Position numbers and translations under genes: made by a program | Assembly: GCA_029945375.1 (NCBI GenBank) | Contig: CM057059.1 | Location: 1,364,001 to 1,428,000 of the forward strand | Direction of reading: 5' to 3' | Source: Agaricus subrufescens | Lineage: Eukaryota; Basidiomycota; Agaricomycetes; Agaricales; Agaricaceae | DNA: 64,000 nucleotides | Notes under the pieces: model-generated | The model's input: only the letters and a program-made list of their open reading frames with translations | Told to the model about the DNA's origin: nothing | The model's database searches: none | Shown: one piece after another, positions 34,689-45,187 of the stretch | Layout: each line of letters opens with the position of its first letter | Position numbering within the stretch: the first letter of the stretch is position 1

Positions 34689-36663
34689 CTACATATCATA
34701 CGAAGATGTATCGTTGACTCTAAATAAATCCAGAGGATCTTCTGATGAAGGTTGTGCTTCCAAGTCCTCGAAAACATTCAAGCCATCATCATCATCGTCA
34801 TCCCTACTAGTTGCATCACTATCATCACTGTCGTCAAGATTATCGGGCCTATCAGGTCTCGCCATGATAGATAAATTGTGACCCTCTTTAGTTGCGGCGG
34901 AGTATGTTTTATTTGCTAGCAAATGAATAAGTTTGAGCCTTGGTCTCATTGCAAAGAGAAGTGACGTACCATGGTATCGCGTACGCCTAGCATCGCCCTG
35001 AAAATGTCCTCGCTTAGAAGATCCGGTTTTCTCATCACAGCAACGGCCGCGGTAATCATGATGAGATTGCAAACGGTATTGAGGTGGACAGTTCTCAAGT
35101 TTTCGACGTTTGGAAGGACCACCGAGGTGATGTACGGCGAAATCATTACGCTGAGTACAGCAACTGAGAGCTACCTTTGGATGCTTCTCGTCCGAGGAAT
35201 CCCGAGTGATGTCTTCGTCGCCATAAGATATTTCGGCACCCAAAGGCCTCTTGCTCCCATATAAAGTATCAGTAAAGCACCTATTCTCGGCTTCTTCCAC
35301 ACGGGAGATGAGTCGCAACCTGAGTTGCTTGAAGGCTTCCAGGCCATGTTTTTCTATAACCAGGCATTCCGCCTCTGAGTCTTCCGTGCAGTAGAGGGCG
35401 CAGTGCCAAAGTGAGGACTGGATGCGTGGAAATCCGTTATCCAAGAGGGTAGATGAAAAGATGGTGAGAATACTTTCGTATTCGTCAAGCGACTTGAGTC
35501 GTAAGAGCTGGAAAGAAACCATAATAAATGCGGATGATGAAGGAAAACACTGGTAGAGAAGTGGGTAGAGCGGATCATTGCTGAGTTTGCGAGGTTCGTA
35601 GACTAGCCAAAGGGTATAAAGGCAAATGATGGCATCGAGAAAAGTAGAAGCCAGTGAATCATAGCCAGGCATGTGCACTCTAGAACGACAGATATCAAGA
35701 AGGTTCTCCACAAGAGAAATATGATCGAAAGTTAACAAGCGGGCAGATAGAAGCCGGATAGATGAGAAACAAGATTCGATGCACAGATCGAACCACTCGC
35801 ACACCTGATTTTCGGGATTGTCGTTGCTTCTTTGCTTGCCCTTGAATTTCAATCTCGGCGACAGGACGGTATCCATCATCTTTTCAACGAAGTCCGGCAA
35901 TAAGACAGGTTCGTAGCGGCTAATTTTTCGAGCCAACATGCGGGTAGCTTTCGAAGTCCAGGCGGGGCCGGAGCTGGCTCGTTGAAGTGCGCTAGTGACC
36001 AGTCTGACGTAAATGGATGAAGGGAATTGGGCGTGCCACTTGCTGTAGAGGTCGACGAGAAATCGACGATGGATAGGATTCGCTATCTTGGGTGCAGAAG
36101 ATTCAAAGGCATATTCGAAAGTGAGGTCGAGGAGGACCTCGGACTCGTGATAGAGCCTGTGTTCCAAGGTGAGGTCGAGTAGCGTGAGATATAAGCTAGG
36201 ACAAGGGGGACAAGAGTCTATTATGAAATGAAGGGCGTGCATGAGGAGGGCGCGACTGGAAGGACAGTGAGGAGAGGTATATATACCAAGAGAGGAGAGA
36301 GAACGCCAGAACTCACGAACGGTAGGCAGAGGGAATGGCATCAAAGAGGGTATCGTCTGGACTGTCGTCGGAGTGGAACTGGGCACCCAGTATGGTAGCG
36401 CAGAGGCTCGCAAGGGAAGAGAGCAGAGGCGTGTCGACATGTAGCTTGGAGACGAGGTCCGAGTAGGAGTCGCGTACGGCGAAGATCTTCCGGGACAGGT
36501 CGAGGCTGGCTCGGATATCAGGAGCGACGTGGATGCGAATGCCGAGGTTGGGAACGGGCTGGAGGGGGGCGAGGACCTGGGAGTCGGGGGTGGACAGAAG
36601 ATGGGCCGACAGCGCCTGGCATTTCGCGCTGAGCGGGCGGAGGGGCCTGGAATGGGGCGACAT
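34689..36663 (-). CDS. Unknown protein with acidic C-terminus
   Basis: The start is chosen at 36663 (MSPHSRPLRPLSAKCQALSA) because it splices through GTGAGTTCTGG...CTTCCAG (about 36246-36315) into the long exon SRALLMHALHFIIDSCPPCP. An unspliced alternative frame starting near 36671 is rejected. The long exon is Leu-rich and helical (LYLTLLDLTLEHRLYHESEV, LLYQCFPSSSAFIMVSFQLL), suggesting an armadillo/HEAT-like or alpha-solenoid fold. Two more introns near 35095-35150 and 34885-34972 lead through VHLNTVCNLIMITAAVAVMR and MLGVRDTM to an acidic tail (DDSDDSDATSRDDDDDDGLN) ending SSYDM. I recognise no family. It is divergent from NAD kinase across 122 bases. Confidence 0.7.
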
Positions 36664-36760
36664 GCCAGCAATATATCAGCAATAAATCAGGAATATATCA
36701 GGAATATATCTCAGGGATAACTCGGCATGAAATCAGCATTAAATCAGCAACATATCAACC
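36664..36760. repeat. Tandem AT-rich repeats in a divergent promoter
   Basis: Units close to AATATATCAG (or AAATCAGC) recur at least seven times in about 95 bases between the two divergent start codons. The short TATATCAGNAA-like spacing is quite regular. It is either a microsatellite or a multi-copy regulatory element. Confidence 0.6.
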
Positions 36761-36785
36761 TCTCTCCTTCTCTCCCTCCTCCCCC

Positions 36786-39531
36786 ATGGCCCAGCCCCCA
36801 GATCCCCCTCGCCGGCCGAGCTCGCTCGTCATCGAGCACCCCCAGGACATCGACCTCGTCCTCGACACCTCATCGCCCCCTCCCATCGATTCCGCTGATT
36901 CCATGCCCGCCGACTCGCCTTGTTACGTCCACTCTCATCTTAACAAGGATGCCTCTCTCTCGGACTGGCTCAAGACTCGTGGCGGCTCAGCCCAGTCTCT
37001 CATCGGCGACCTGGGTGTCGCTAAGTCCCTTCAGCAACCCCAGCAGTCCCAGCAACCCCAGCACCCTCAACACCCTCAACACTCTCAGCACCCTCAACAC
37101 CATCAGCACTCTCAACACCATCAACACCCTCAGCACCATCAACACCATCAACACCATCAACACCAGCACCACAAACCCCTCTTGGCCCATCTCCGTCACC
37201 ATCTCTCTCCCGATAGCGATGAAGAAGATGACGAGTATGTGGGAAGCCTTACAAAACAACTCGCTGAAACCGCCGTTGGTGTCCGCGAGATGAGCAAGCA
37301 ACTGGGTACCAATCTCTCCTCTCCCGTGCCCTCCCCACTCTGATCCTTTCGGCAAGGCCGCGCTCGCGTCCAATCCAACATCCAGAACATCTTAATCATC
37401 ACTAAGGCCCGCGACAATAGGCTTATCAAGCTGACCCGTCAACTAGCCCTTTACCTTATGCTCAAGCGTCGCCCTGGTATGAAGCGAGGTCTTACAGTGT
37501 ACGGCCGTATCCCTTTTTTGATCAGCGTGCATATCCTTATTCTGGTCCAGATACGTCGACAGCCAATTGCGCCGGTCTAAACGCTTCGATGCCGCTGGTA
37601 TTCAGCGTGAACACCCCGACTTATTCGTACCCTTTCCAAAGCGCAGTGCAAGTAGCCACTCGTCGGCCGCTTCATCCAATGGTGATAGTGGAACTGAGGA
37701 CACACCTTATGAGGATGAGGGCCAACTGCGCTACTGGACGAGTAGTATGTGTAATCAAAGTCCACATCTCTTTGATTTTGTTGTCACGGTCAGTACTTTC
37801 AATCTTCCTGACATTCAGTCTATAAACTTTGACTTCGGCACTTAGCTTGGTGGTGATGGAACTGTCCTCTTCACTTCATGGCTCTTTCAACGCATAGTAC
37901 CCCCCGTGCTCCCTTTCGCTCTCGGCTCCCTGGGCTTCCTCACCAACTTTGATTTTAGTGACCATGAGGTTGTCATGGATTCTGCCATTGACTGTGGTAT
38001 TCGAGTTAATCTCCGAATGCGTTTTACTTGTACAGTTTACCGAGCTGTCAATCATGGAATCGCAAGAGAAAGAAAGGCTGTCAAACGAACAGAAACAGGA
38101 GAAATCTTGATGAAGAGCCTCGAGCAAAGTGGTTGGGAAGCTGTTGAAGGGGCCTGGTCCGTAGGCCATGCTGCTGTCGATGGAAAGCCCCAAAAAGACA
38201 AAGAAATCAAGTGCTTCACGACGAGGCCTGCCGAACAATTTGAAGTTTTGAATGACCTTGTCGTTGATCGAGGACCAAGCCCTTATGTGAGCTTGCTTGA
38301 GCTCTTCGGTGAGTTGGATCGGCAGAAGTATCGTAGCATCTTACTGATGTAGAGAAAGGCGATGACCATCATATGACAACAGTTCAAGCAGATGGTCTCA
38401 CTGTTTCAACCCCTACAGGTTCAACTGCCTACTCAGTCAGTGTGGCCAGCTTCATGATCATACGTTACAGTTAACCGAAATAATCCGTAGCTCTCTGCAG
38501 GTGGTTCTTTGGCTCATCCAGAAATTCCTGCCATCTTAATCACGCCTATATGCCCCCATACGTTGTCATTCCGACCTATGCTATTGCCTGACAGCATGGA
38601 GCTACGTATAAGTGTCCCTTACAATTCTAGAAGTACTGCCTGGGCATCTTTTGACGGTCGAGGACGGGTCGAACTAAGGCGTATGTATTCATTGTGCGCC
38701 ATTTCATGGTATATTTTCTCAATGTTCTGTCTTGCAGAGGGCGATCACATCAAAGTTACTGCATCCAAATATCCTTTCCCGACTGTATGCGCAAACAATC
38801 AGTCCACAGACTGGTTCCAGGCTATTTCCCGGACCTTGAAATGGAATGAGCGAGAGCGTCAAAAGTCCTTTGTCGTCGTAGAAGAGGAAGAACCAGCTAA
38901 CCAAGATAAACGCAGGAAGCATACACCAGCTGCGGGAGGGCATGAAAGGGAGGTTGACGACCAAAGGAATGAAAATCCCGATGAAGACGTAGAAGAAGAG
39001 GAAGAGGAAGATCAATTTGATATCGATGATTCGTCAGTTGAGACAACGGATGCGGCCGCGCATGCACTCGATATGTTAACCCCCCAGGAACATGCGAATG
39101 CTGCCGACAAGGTTAGAGAGTCCAGACAACAAAAGAATGTCGTGACCGGCATTAAACAAGAGCATGGACGATCTTCTCAATCGCGTTCGCGTTCGAGAAC
39201 GGCTGGAAACCGACAGCCAAGTCATCAGTCAAACAACACTCGACACGTTGGCTTTGACCTTTCGGCACAAAATGACACTGACCGAGATTCGTTACATGTG
39301 CCTCACCAAACCTCGAGAGACGATATCTCTTCTGCTAGATCTCCTAGTGCGAGGAGCCATATGCCGAACCGAGACTCTGAAGATATGGCTAGAACGCCTA
39401 CCGCAACTACACTCCTTCACAGCCGAGTTCGAGACCACTCTCGATCTAGGTCGCGAGACCTGATGGGTCCTCGTACGTTTGCGGTCTGGGGCAACGACGA
39501 AAGTGATACCAGCGATAGCGATGCTCTTTAA
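36786..39531 (+). CDS. NAD(+) kinase with His/Gln-rich insert and Arg/Ser-rich tail
   Basis: Makes NADP from NAD and ATP. ATG at 36786. After a disordered N-terminus (residues 1-75) comes a His/Gln/Pro repeat to about residue 130. Introns near 37308-37358 and 37498-37549 lead into NIQNILIITKARDNRLIKLT, GLTVYVDSQLRRSKRFDAAG and the catalytic LGGDGTVLFTSWLFQRIVPP (GGDG motif) with GSLGFLTNFDF. Later blocks are GPSPYVSLLELF, VQADGLTVSTPTGSTAYS, LSAGGSLAHPEIPAILITPI and CPHTLSFRPMLLPDSMELRI. The C-terminal 200 residues are acidic (EEEEEDQFD) then Arg/Ser-rich (QSRSRSRTAGN, HSRSRSRDLM), ending SDTSDSDAL. This tail is unusual compared with compact NAD kinases. Cytosolic or nuclear location is inferred. 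Confidence 0.93.
37031..37173 (+). repeat. Gln/His/Pro repeat (CAR-CAY trinucleotide/hexanucleotide runs)
   Basis: Imperfect tandem CAGCACCCTCAACAC-type units in frame encode QHPQH and QHHQH repeats within NAD kinase. Composition (more than half His plus Gln) and regularity suggest replication-slippage expansion. Confidence 0.8.
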
Positions 39532-39764
39532 TGCACGCACTTGTCATATATGCAAGATAAGAGAACGTTGCCTTACTTTAGAGCTCTTCTCGTTTCAGGC
39601 AATGAAGTATAAATCAATGTACCATGTAAACCATTTCTTTTACTGACTAGATCGAAACTCTTGTAACACATTTTCTACGGAAATGTCCGTGCTTTTACCC
39701 AAGTTCATTAATTCTGTGCCTTTTATGCCTCGAGAATTGGAGCTGGACTTGGTTGTCGTATGTA

Positions 39765-41397
39765 CTAATAAAATACCGTATTTCTTTCTGCAAATCTCTC
39801 CAACGACCTGTAATCCGGCCTATCTTTTGCAACAGACCAGAGCCACAAATCCAGCTCTGGCAATGTGATTTCTCGTATCCAATCAAGGGACTCCCCTTCA
39901 TTTGTACTGGTCTGCGCCCTCTCGTAAGAGTGCGCTGTTTCGATAATCATCTGACAGGCGTCTATGGCAGCGGCTCGGAACTTGAAGGCTTGGTCATTCG
40001 AAATAATGGGCCCCTCTTTGGATGAGCTCTCGATTTGATCACTGGTAGGCGCCGCTGAATTCAACAGTGAGTTCAATCTCTCTTCTGAACCGGCGTCTTT
40101 GAAGACGTTACTAAGCCCCGGCGCTTGAGATACGTCGATAACGCCTAAGTGCACTAGTAGGGATGGAATGACGTTGTCTGAAAAGATTGGGGTGTCCCGG
40201 GTATTCGGGATGGGGAAAGGTTGCGGTGAAAGGGAGCCAAATCGGATGCGGATAGCATGGATGAGGAATAGAGCTTTTTTGAAACAATAGATGGCTGTGA
40301 AAAAAAAGGTTTTTTTTTTTACAGTGGCGTTAGTAAGTAATGGCGATATGCGAAAGAATTGATGATTGATGACTGACGTTGTCCTTCAACCACGGCCATA
40401 TCCTGGAAACCAGGGAAGGTTTTCACTAGCTGTTAAGATTATATTAAGATGATGGAATAATGAAAATCCAGGTAATCACTCACACGCTCTAGAACTACTT
40501 CCAGAGAGGATGCGGCACTTTGGCTCATCTGAGCCCTCGCTGCCTCTCTGAGGGATTCGAGGACGAAGCTGCCGAGGTTGGTATACCCGCCATTGACTAG
40601 GATGGTACCGGTCTCGTTGAGGACGGTGGTAATTAGTGTGGATAATTCATACAAGGGTCCTCCGAGTTCACCGACGGTCACACCAGGCAAGGTCTCGTGT
40701 GCTCTCTCAATATGAATATTGACGCCCATCAGTTCAGCTACCTTTGCAACACTGATCGACTGCATTCCACGAGAAGACAATAGATCATCACCGGCAGAAG
40801 AGCTGATGAATAATGAAAAAACAAAGGCCCTAATACTATCCCAAGCGCCCCGGTGGAGCTGGTGATGTAAGGGGGCACGATAGCCAGAAGCGAAATTCAG
40901 GATTGAGAGAACGGAGATTAAGTTCAGCTCATCTAGATGTGAGTCGAATTTGAGTGGCAGGTTGAGACCGTGCACAGCCGAAACGCGTTTGAAGGAAGAA
41001 GTGAAAGCTTTGGATAGCAGGAGTCGTTCTACTGCGGGTTTAGTGATCTGACGGGAAGAAAAACATAGATCAGTATATCGTTTTGAGATAATAATGCCTG
41101 CGGGCCCACGAAGACTACGGGAGATAACATGACACATTCGATCTCGCGTGGTTGATCGGGTTTTGTCAGAGAGCAGGGTTAATGCTGTTGTGGAGATACC
41201 ACAGCACCACGTTTTGACGCAAGTAATAGCACTGCAACATGTTTTTTTTTGCAGTGCTTTCTGATCGAAGAGAAGTGATGTGTGACGTATGCGGTACTCA
41301 CATGAATCCCAGCAGAGATACGCAATTGTCGTGAAGAATTTCTGATCGCTGAAATATAGCTACCAGAAGGTGGCAAGGGTAGTGCTGTTGAGGTCAT
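39765..41397 (-). CDS. Queuosine salvage protein (DUF2419 / QNG1 family)
   Basis: A queuosine-nucleoside/5'-monophosphate glycosidase that frees queuine for tRNA modification. ATG at 41397 (MTSTALPLPPSGSYISAIRN). Conserved blocks across exons are FDSHLDELNLISVLSILNFA, SGYRAPLHHQLHRGAWDSIR, ISVAKVAELMGVNIHIERAH, TVGELGGPLYELSTLITTVL and NETGTILVNGGYTNLGSFVL. Then an intron joins LVKTFPGFQDMAVVEGQP to YCFKKALFLIHAIRIRFG and FSDNVIPSLLVHLGVIDVS, and the C-terminus is LDLWLWSVAKDRPDYRSLER ending VFY at 39765. Family length is normal. Queuosine itself is made by bacteria, so a fungus would need salvage. Divergent from AIM41 across 122 bases. Confidence 0.88.
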
Positions 41398-41519
41398 ATT
41401 CAGTATGAGCTGTGAAGCCCAGCCACTGATCAACGTGCTTTGATTCTGAACGTGATCATCCCACAACGGTTTGGCTGATCCCTTACCTTAACTCGTCTTC
41501 CCCATCTCCAGTGCTGACA

Positions 41520-42374
41520 ATGCGGCGCGTCTTTCGCCTTCTGGGCAAGCCCAATGACGTTTTTCTCCGACATACCCGTGCATTCTCGTCATCTCTTCCC
41601 AATTCACAGGGTAAAGGCGGAGCTTATTACCCTCATATGGTGTCGCAACTTACTAGATGGAATGCAGACCTACGCGTTAAATTGATGAATGACATCAAAT
41701 CAGCTCTCAAAGTAAGAAACACACAGATGCTGGCAGCAGTCTTACTTTGTGAGCATACTAATTGACGTGGCAGTCTAAAGATTCCATGACGGCAACCACG
41801 CTGAGAGTGAGTAACAGGAAAATGTGTAGTCTTCATGTTCTCCCTCATTAACGGACGTAATGTAGTCTGTCCTCTCCGACGTTCAAGCCGCAGACAAAGC
41901 CCATAAGGATGGTAAAATTGGGGAACCCGCCATCGTGAGTTAATTTACGGCGTACACGGGCATTAGTATAGGCTAAGCTTTGTGCCAGCGGGCATTCTTA
42001 GCTAGAGGGATTTCTAAGCGCGTGAGTATGTGCTATTTTCTGCCAAACCCCATAACTTATCTCTGTGCTCCGTTCAGCATGATGCCGCCTCACAGTATGA
42101 TAAAGCCAGGCGTCTCGATCTCGCATCTAAGGAGCGCCAAGAAGCAGAAATTCTTCAAAAATTACTCCCGCCCGCATTGTCAGAATCCCAAATTGACGAA
42201 ATTCTGAAGCAGATCATTGATTCGCTCCCGATCTCTGGTACCCAGCGTTCACTGGGACAAGTATTCAAGGCATTCTATGCACAAGTCGACAAGTCTCTTG
42301 TTAGGCCAGACGTGCTAAAGCAGCGGGCCCAGGCGGCCATGACAATCTCCCAGTCTTCATCTTCGACTTCATAG
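41520..42374 (+). CDS. AIM41-like mitochondrial YqeY-domain protein
   Basis: ATG at 41520 opens MRRVFRLLGKPNDVFLRHTR with a presequence-like basic N-terminus. The YqeY/GatB-like domain follows: TRWNADLRVKLMNDIKSALK, SKDSMTATTLRSVLSDVQAA, DKAHKDGKIGE, then HDAASQYDKARRLDLASKER, QEAEILQKLLPPALSESQID and SLGQVFKAFYAQVDKSLVRP. Four introns. The family is related to a domain of GatB-type amidotransferases; yeast Aim41 is mitochondrial, of unclear function. The ending SQSSSSTS is a normal short tail. I considered and rejected an extra 46-base intron near 41610, since the frame is open without it. Confidence 0.85.
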
Positions 42375-42423
42375 ATATTTTTAGACCCTATTTAGACCCT
42401 AATAGCTATCTAAAAAGTAGTAA

Positions 42424-45001
42424 TTATATCTCAGCAAAACTTTCACTTCCATTCTCTTGTTGAGCACTGCCTTCATGTGTCGTAGAGGGGGGACGTTGAA
42501 CCGGCTCAGGACCGGGATTCCGATCAATTGTTTTGCCCTTATCAATATTTTTTCGAGAAAGATTATCATTTTCGGTTCCATGGCTGCCGTCGGCGCCTCC
42601 AGCCGCCCCTGTGTTCAAAGTATCTGTCATGGGAAGGGCGCTCCGCAGTCGGAGAAGATCTTCCACACAGCCATACACAGTTCCTGACACACTTTCTAGG
42701 ATGCGTAGGCGCTCATCAATGGTTTCTCGGGTCAACCTATCCATGAGCGACAGCTGGGCATCAGTGACGTGTTGAGGAACCTGAGTCAGAGGGTCTGCTG
42801 AACGCGATGGAATCGAGGGTTCCGCAGTAGATGGCCGGAACGTCGTTCTATTCGCAAGGGGTGAATATTCTTGCGATGATCGCGCCTGGGAGAGGTCAAA
42901 CAAGGGGATGAATTGTGGGACCGTTGAGGACGCAGAGTATGAATAAGACACATCTGCCTGGCGATCCGGAGGTGTAACCAATCGACTAGGTTCTTGAGAT
43001 GAAGGTTCAGTCTCTGGGTTCCCATTCAGGCGACGTAGAGCCGCAAGGGCAGCAGCCGCTCTCGGATTCTCGGAACCATGATCTTCTCCAGTTGCATCTT
43101 GCGTATCCGCCGGTTGTGGTGCTCCAGACGGTCCAGTAGACGACGGTCCGAGATTTGGACCCGACGGCACTTGTGCCTCATCCTCATTGTTTCGGCGGTG
43201 GGGCCATTGTTGCCAACCGTTGGGGCCTGGAAGTCTTTCCAAAGGTTGAACAGGGCGCAGGTTGGCCGGCGTATTCTGTGCATTATTCGGTGGAGTCCGA
43301 TACTGAATGGTGTATTCAATGACTATGGGATTATTACCACCGTTGGCGCCCGCATTTTGAGCAACGCGAGGGGGAGCTAGAGGGTTGCGATCGGCACCTT
43401 GCGCGGGGGGACCGAGAATGCGTCCAAGGAGCCCCAGAGGATTTCCCATTGGGTTGTTTGCGGCAGGGGCATCGTTTCCGGGTTGAGCAGCTGGAGGATT
43501 ACCCTGTTGCTGCGCAGCGGGTGCGGGTCCGTTGACTGGTCGTCGGGGCGTATTGGGCTCAAGTACGGTTTGACGGCTAAGTATCATCAAAATTTTGATT
43601 TAGTGACAGAACGGAAAGAAAAAGAGCCAGCACAGACCATGTAGGACAACTTTGCTGCCTTTCGAGCCAAGAACGAAGGCAATAGAAATGGAAGATATGA
43701 CCGCACGGAAGCTTCTTTGGGGTAACGTTTGGCCCGTCGTTTGCTGGAGCCTGTCCCTGAACAGCTGGTACCATATCTTCACGGCAGATAATACAGGTAC
43801 GATCGGACATGGCGGCTAATTCGGCTTCAGAGGCGTTCGGATAACGCTGATCCATGTTACGGGTCGCCGTCTGGTAGCGGTGTAGCGCACGTAAGCGGGA
43901 AATGAAGGAACGAGCGGTGACGTAGACATCCCGAACTATGTTGAGAGGAAGGCCATAGAAAGTTATGATAATGATAAAGAAGATCAGGTAAGTCGTCAGC
44001 TTGAGGAAATCTAACGCCCGTTTAGTAAATGATCGCGACGCGGAGGGAGGAAAACATTACGGACCCGTGGTGAGTTCAATATAAAACACCCACATCGATT
44101 TGTGTTCCCAAGGAGGTGCGTTTTCTCCACCACGACGTCCTGCACGCCGCAAGTCGTAAGAGAAGAGAAGGTACTTGAACACGGTGTTCATGAGGCTGGC
44201 CATGAGAATCCCATACTGTGGATTGCGTCAGACTGTGATTGGGCTGCAGGAAGACGGACCCACTTCGCTGGCGAATAGGACCATACCACCAACACCGTAC
44301 GCGATTGTATGGTCCATGGCGACGACGAACATTATGAAATCCACGAGCCAGAGGATCGAGAACAGTGACGCCATCCGTACGTGGAAGAGAAGGGGGGGAC
44401 CAGGATACTGCTGTTGATCCATCTAGGAAGCAGGGTCAGAAACGGGAGGTCTAATGGAGGCAGAAAGATTGATTACCCATTCAACGCGATCGCTAGCGAG
44501 CCAGTGGAAGGACTTTGCGAAGAGTAAGAAGCCAAACATGAGGACAAAAGCTATGTCGAATTCATCACGGAATATGGTAAACGCCAACAGGGACTCTGTA
44601 ATGAAGAACCAGAGTCTGTCATAAAGGCGCTATATGAAGCGGTTAGGGCGAGTGTATGGCGAGAAATGGGAGACGTACCTCGATCTCGTTAGCGCGAAGA
44701 GAGCCAAAGAATATGCGTTGAACAATATGGGCTGAGAACAAGGCCAGAAGCACAGAGAAGTTGGCTAAGACCTTGGAAAGAGTAAGTGGGGGGCCTCGAA
44801 GTGCTGTTGTGTGCGCACAAGAATACTTCGACTGCTCTTGGACAGATAGATGGTGACCGAATAGAAGTTGTTGTAGTTGCGCAGGGCATTGAAGACCACC
44901 GCGGAGACAGCGCCGAGGGAGAGAAGAGAGTAGAGTTGGACGCGGTGGGAGAGCGCAGAGCGCAGGACGGACTGGGTGCGTTGGCGGAGCGAAGGAGGCA
45001 T
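42424..45001 (-). CDS. HRD1: ERAD E3 ubiquitin ligase Hrd1/synoviolin
   Basis: A multi-spanning ER ubiquitin ligase that ubiquitinates misfolded proteins during retrotranslocation. ATG at 45001 (MPPSLRQRTQSVLRSALSHR); an upstream in-frame ATG at 45019 is less likely. Several hydrophobic spans occur: YSLLSLGAVSAVVFNAL, LVLANFSVLLALFSAHIVQR, FVLMFGFLLFAKSFHWLASD, LFSILWLVDFIMFVVAMDH and LIFFIIIITFYGLPLNIVRD. The RING-H2 has CIICREDM, KKLPCGHIFHFYCLRSWLER and QQSCPTCRQ, with an intron before the last part. A long Pro/Gln/Asn-rich C-terminal region follows (about 380 residues), ending SESFAEI. Divergent from the amidohydrolase gene. Confidence 0.92.
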
Positions 45002-45187
45002 CGATTGCCACGTGGACACTCCAGCCCTTCACTCAGTTTTTGACGCACCCTGCATTTAGACGCCCTGGCCTCCATATAATGCCCTCGTCCTGCCCCTCCT
45101 TCCTCACCGGCCACCCAGACCTTCCCAGCTCCTCCTCGTCGCCTTCTATCGCCTCGTCTCTCAGCCGCTCGCACGCCCGGCCCACCG

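Noticed and set aside
34946..35146. Simple read-through of the long 34689 frame at its 3' end
   Set aside because: The unspliced frame gives a Cys/His/Arg-rich shadow peptide. Two introns in phase give a more protein-like sequence.
36669..36671. Translation of the 34689 gene from the frame starting MLACRPIPGPSARS
   Set aside because: That frame is open only by chance through exon 1 and the intron. The frame starting at 36663 splices cleanly and has the better composition.
41610..41660. An intron starting GTAAAGGCGG in AIM41
   Set aside because: The candidate is 46 bases, not a multiple of three, and the frame is open and in phase on both sides without removing it.
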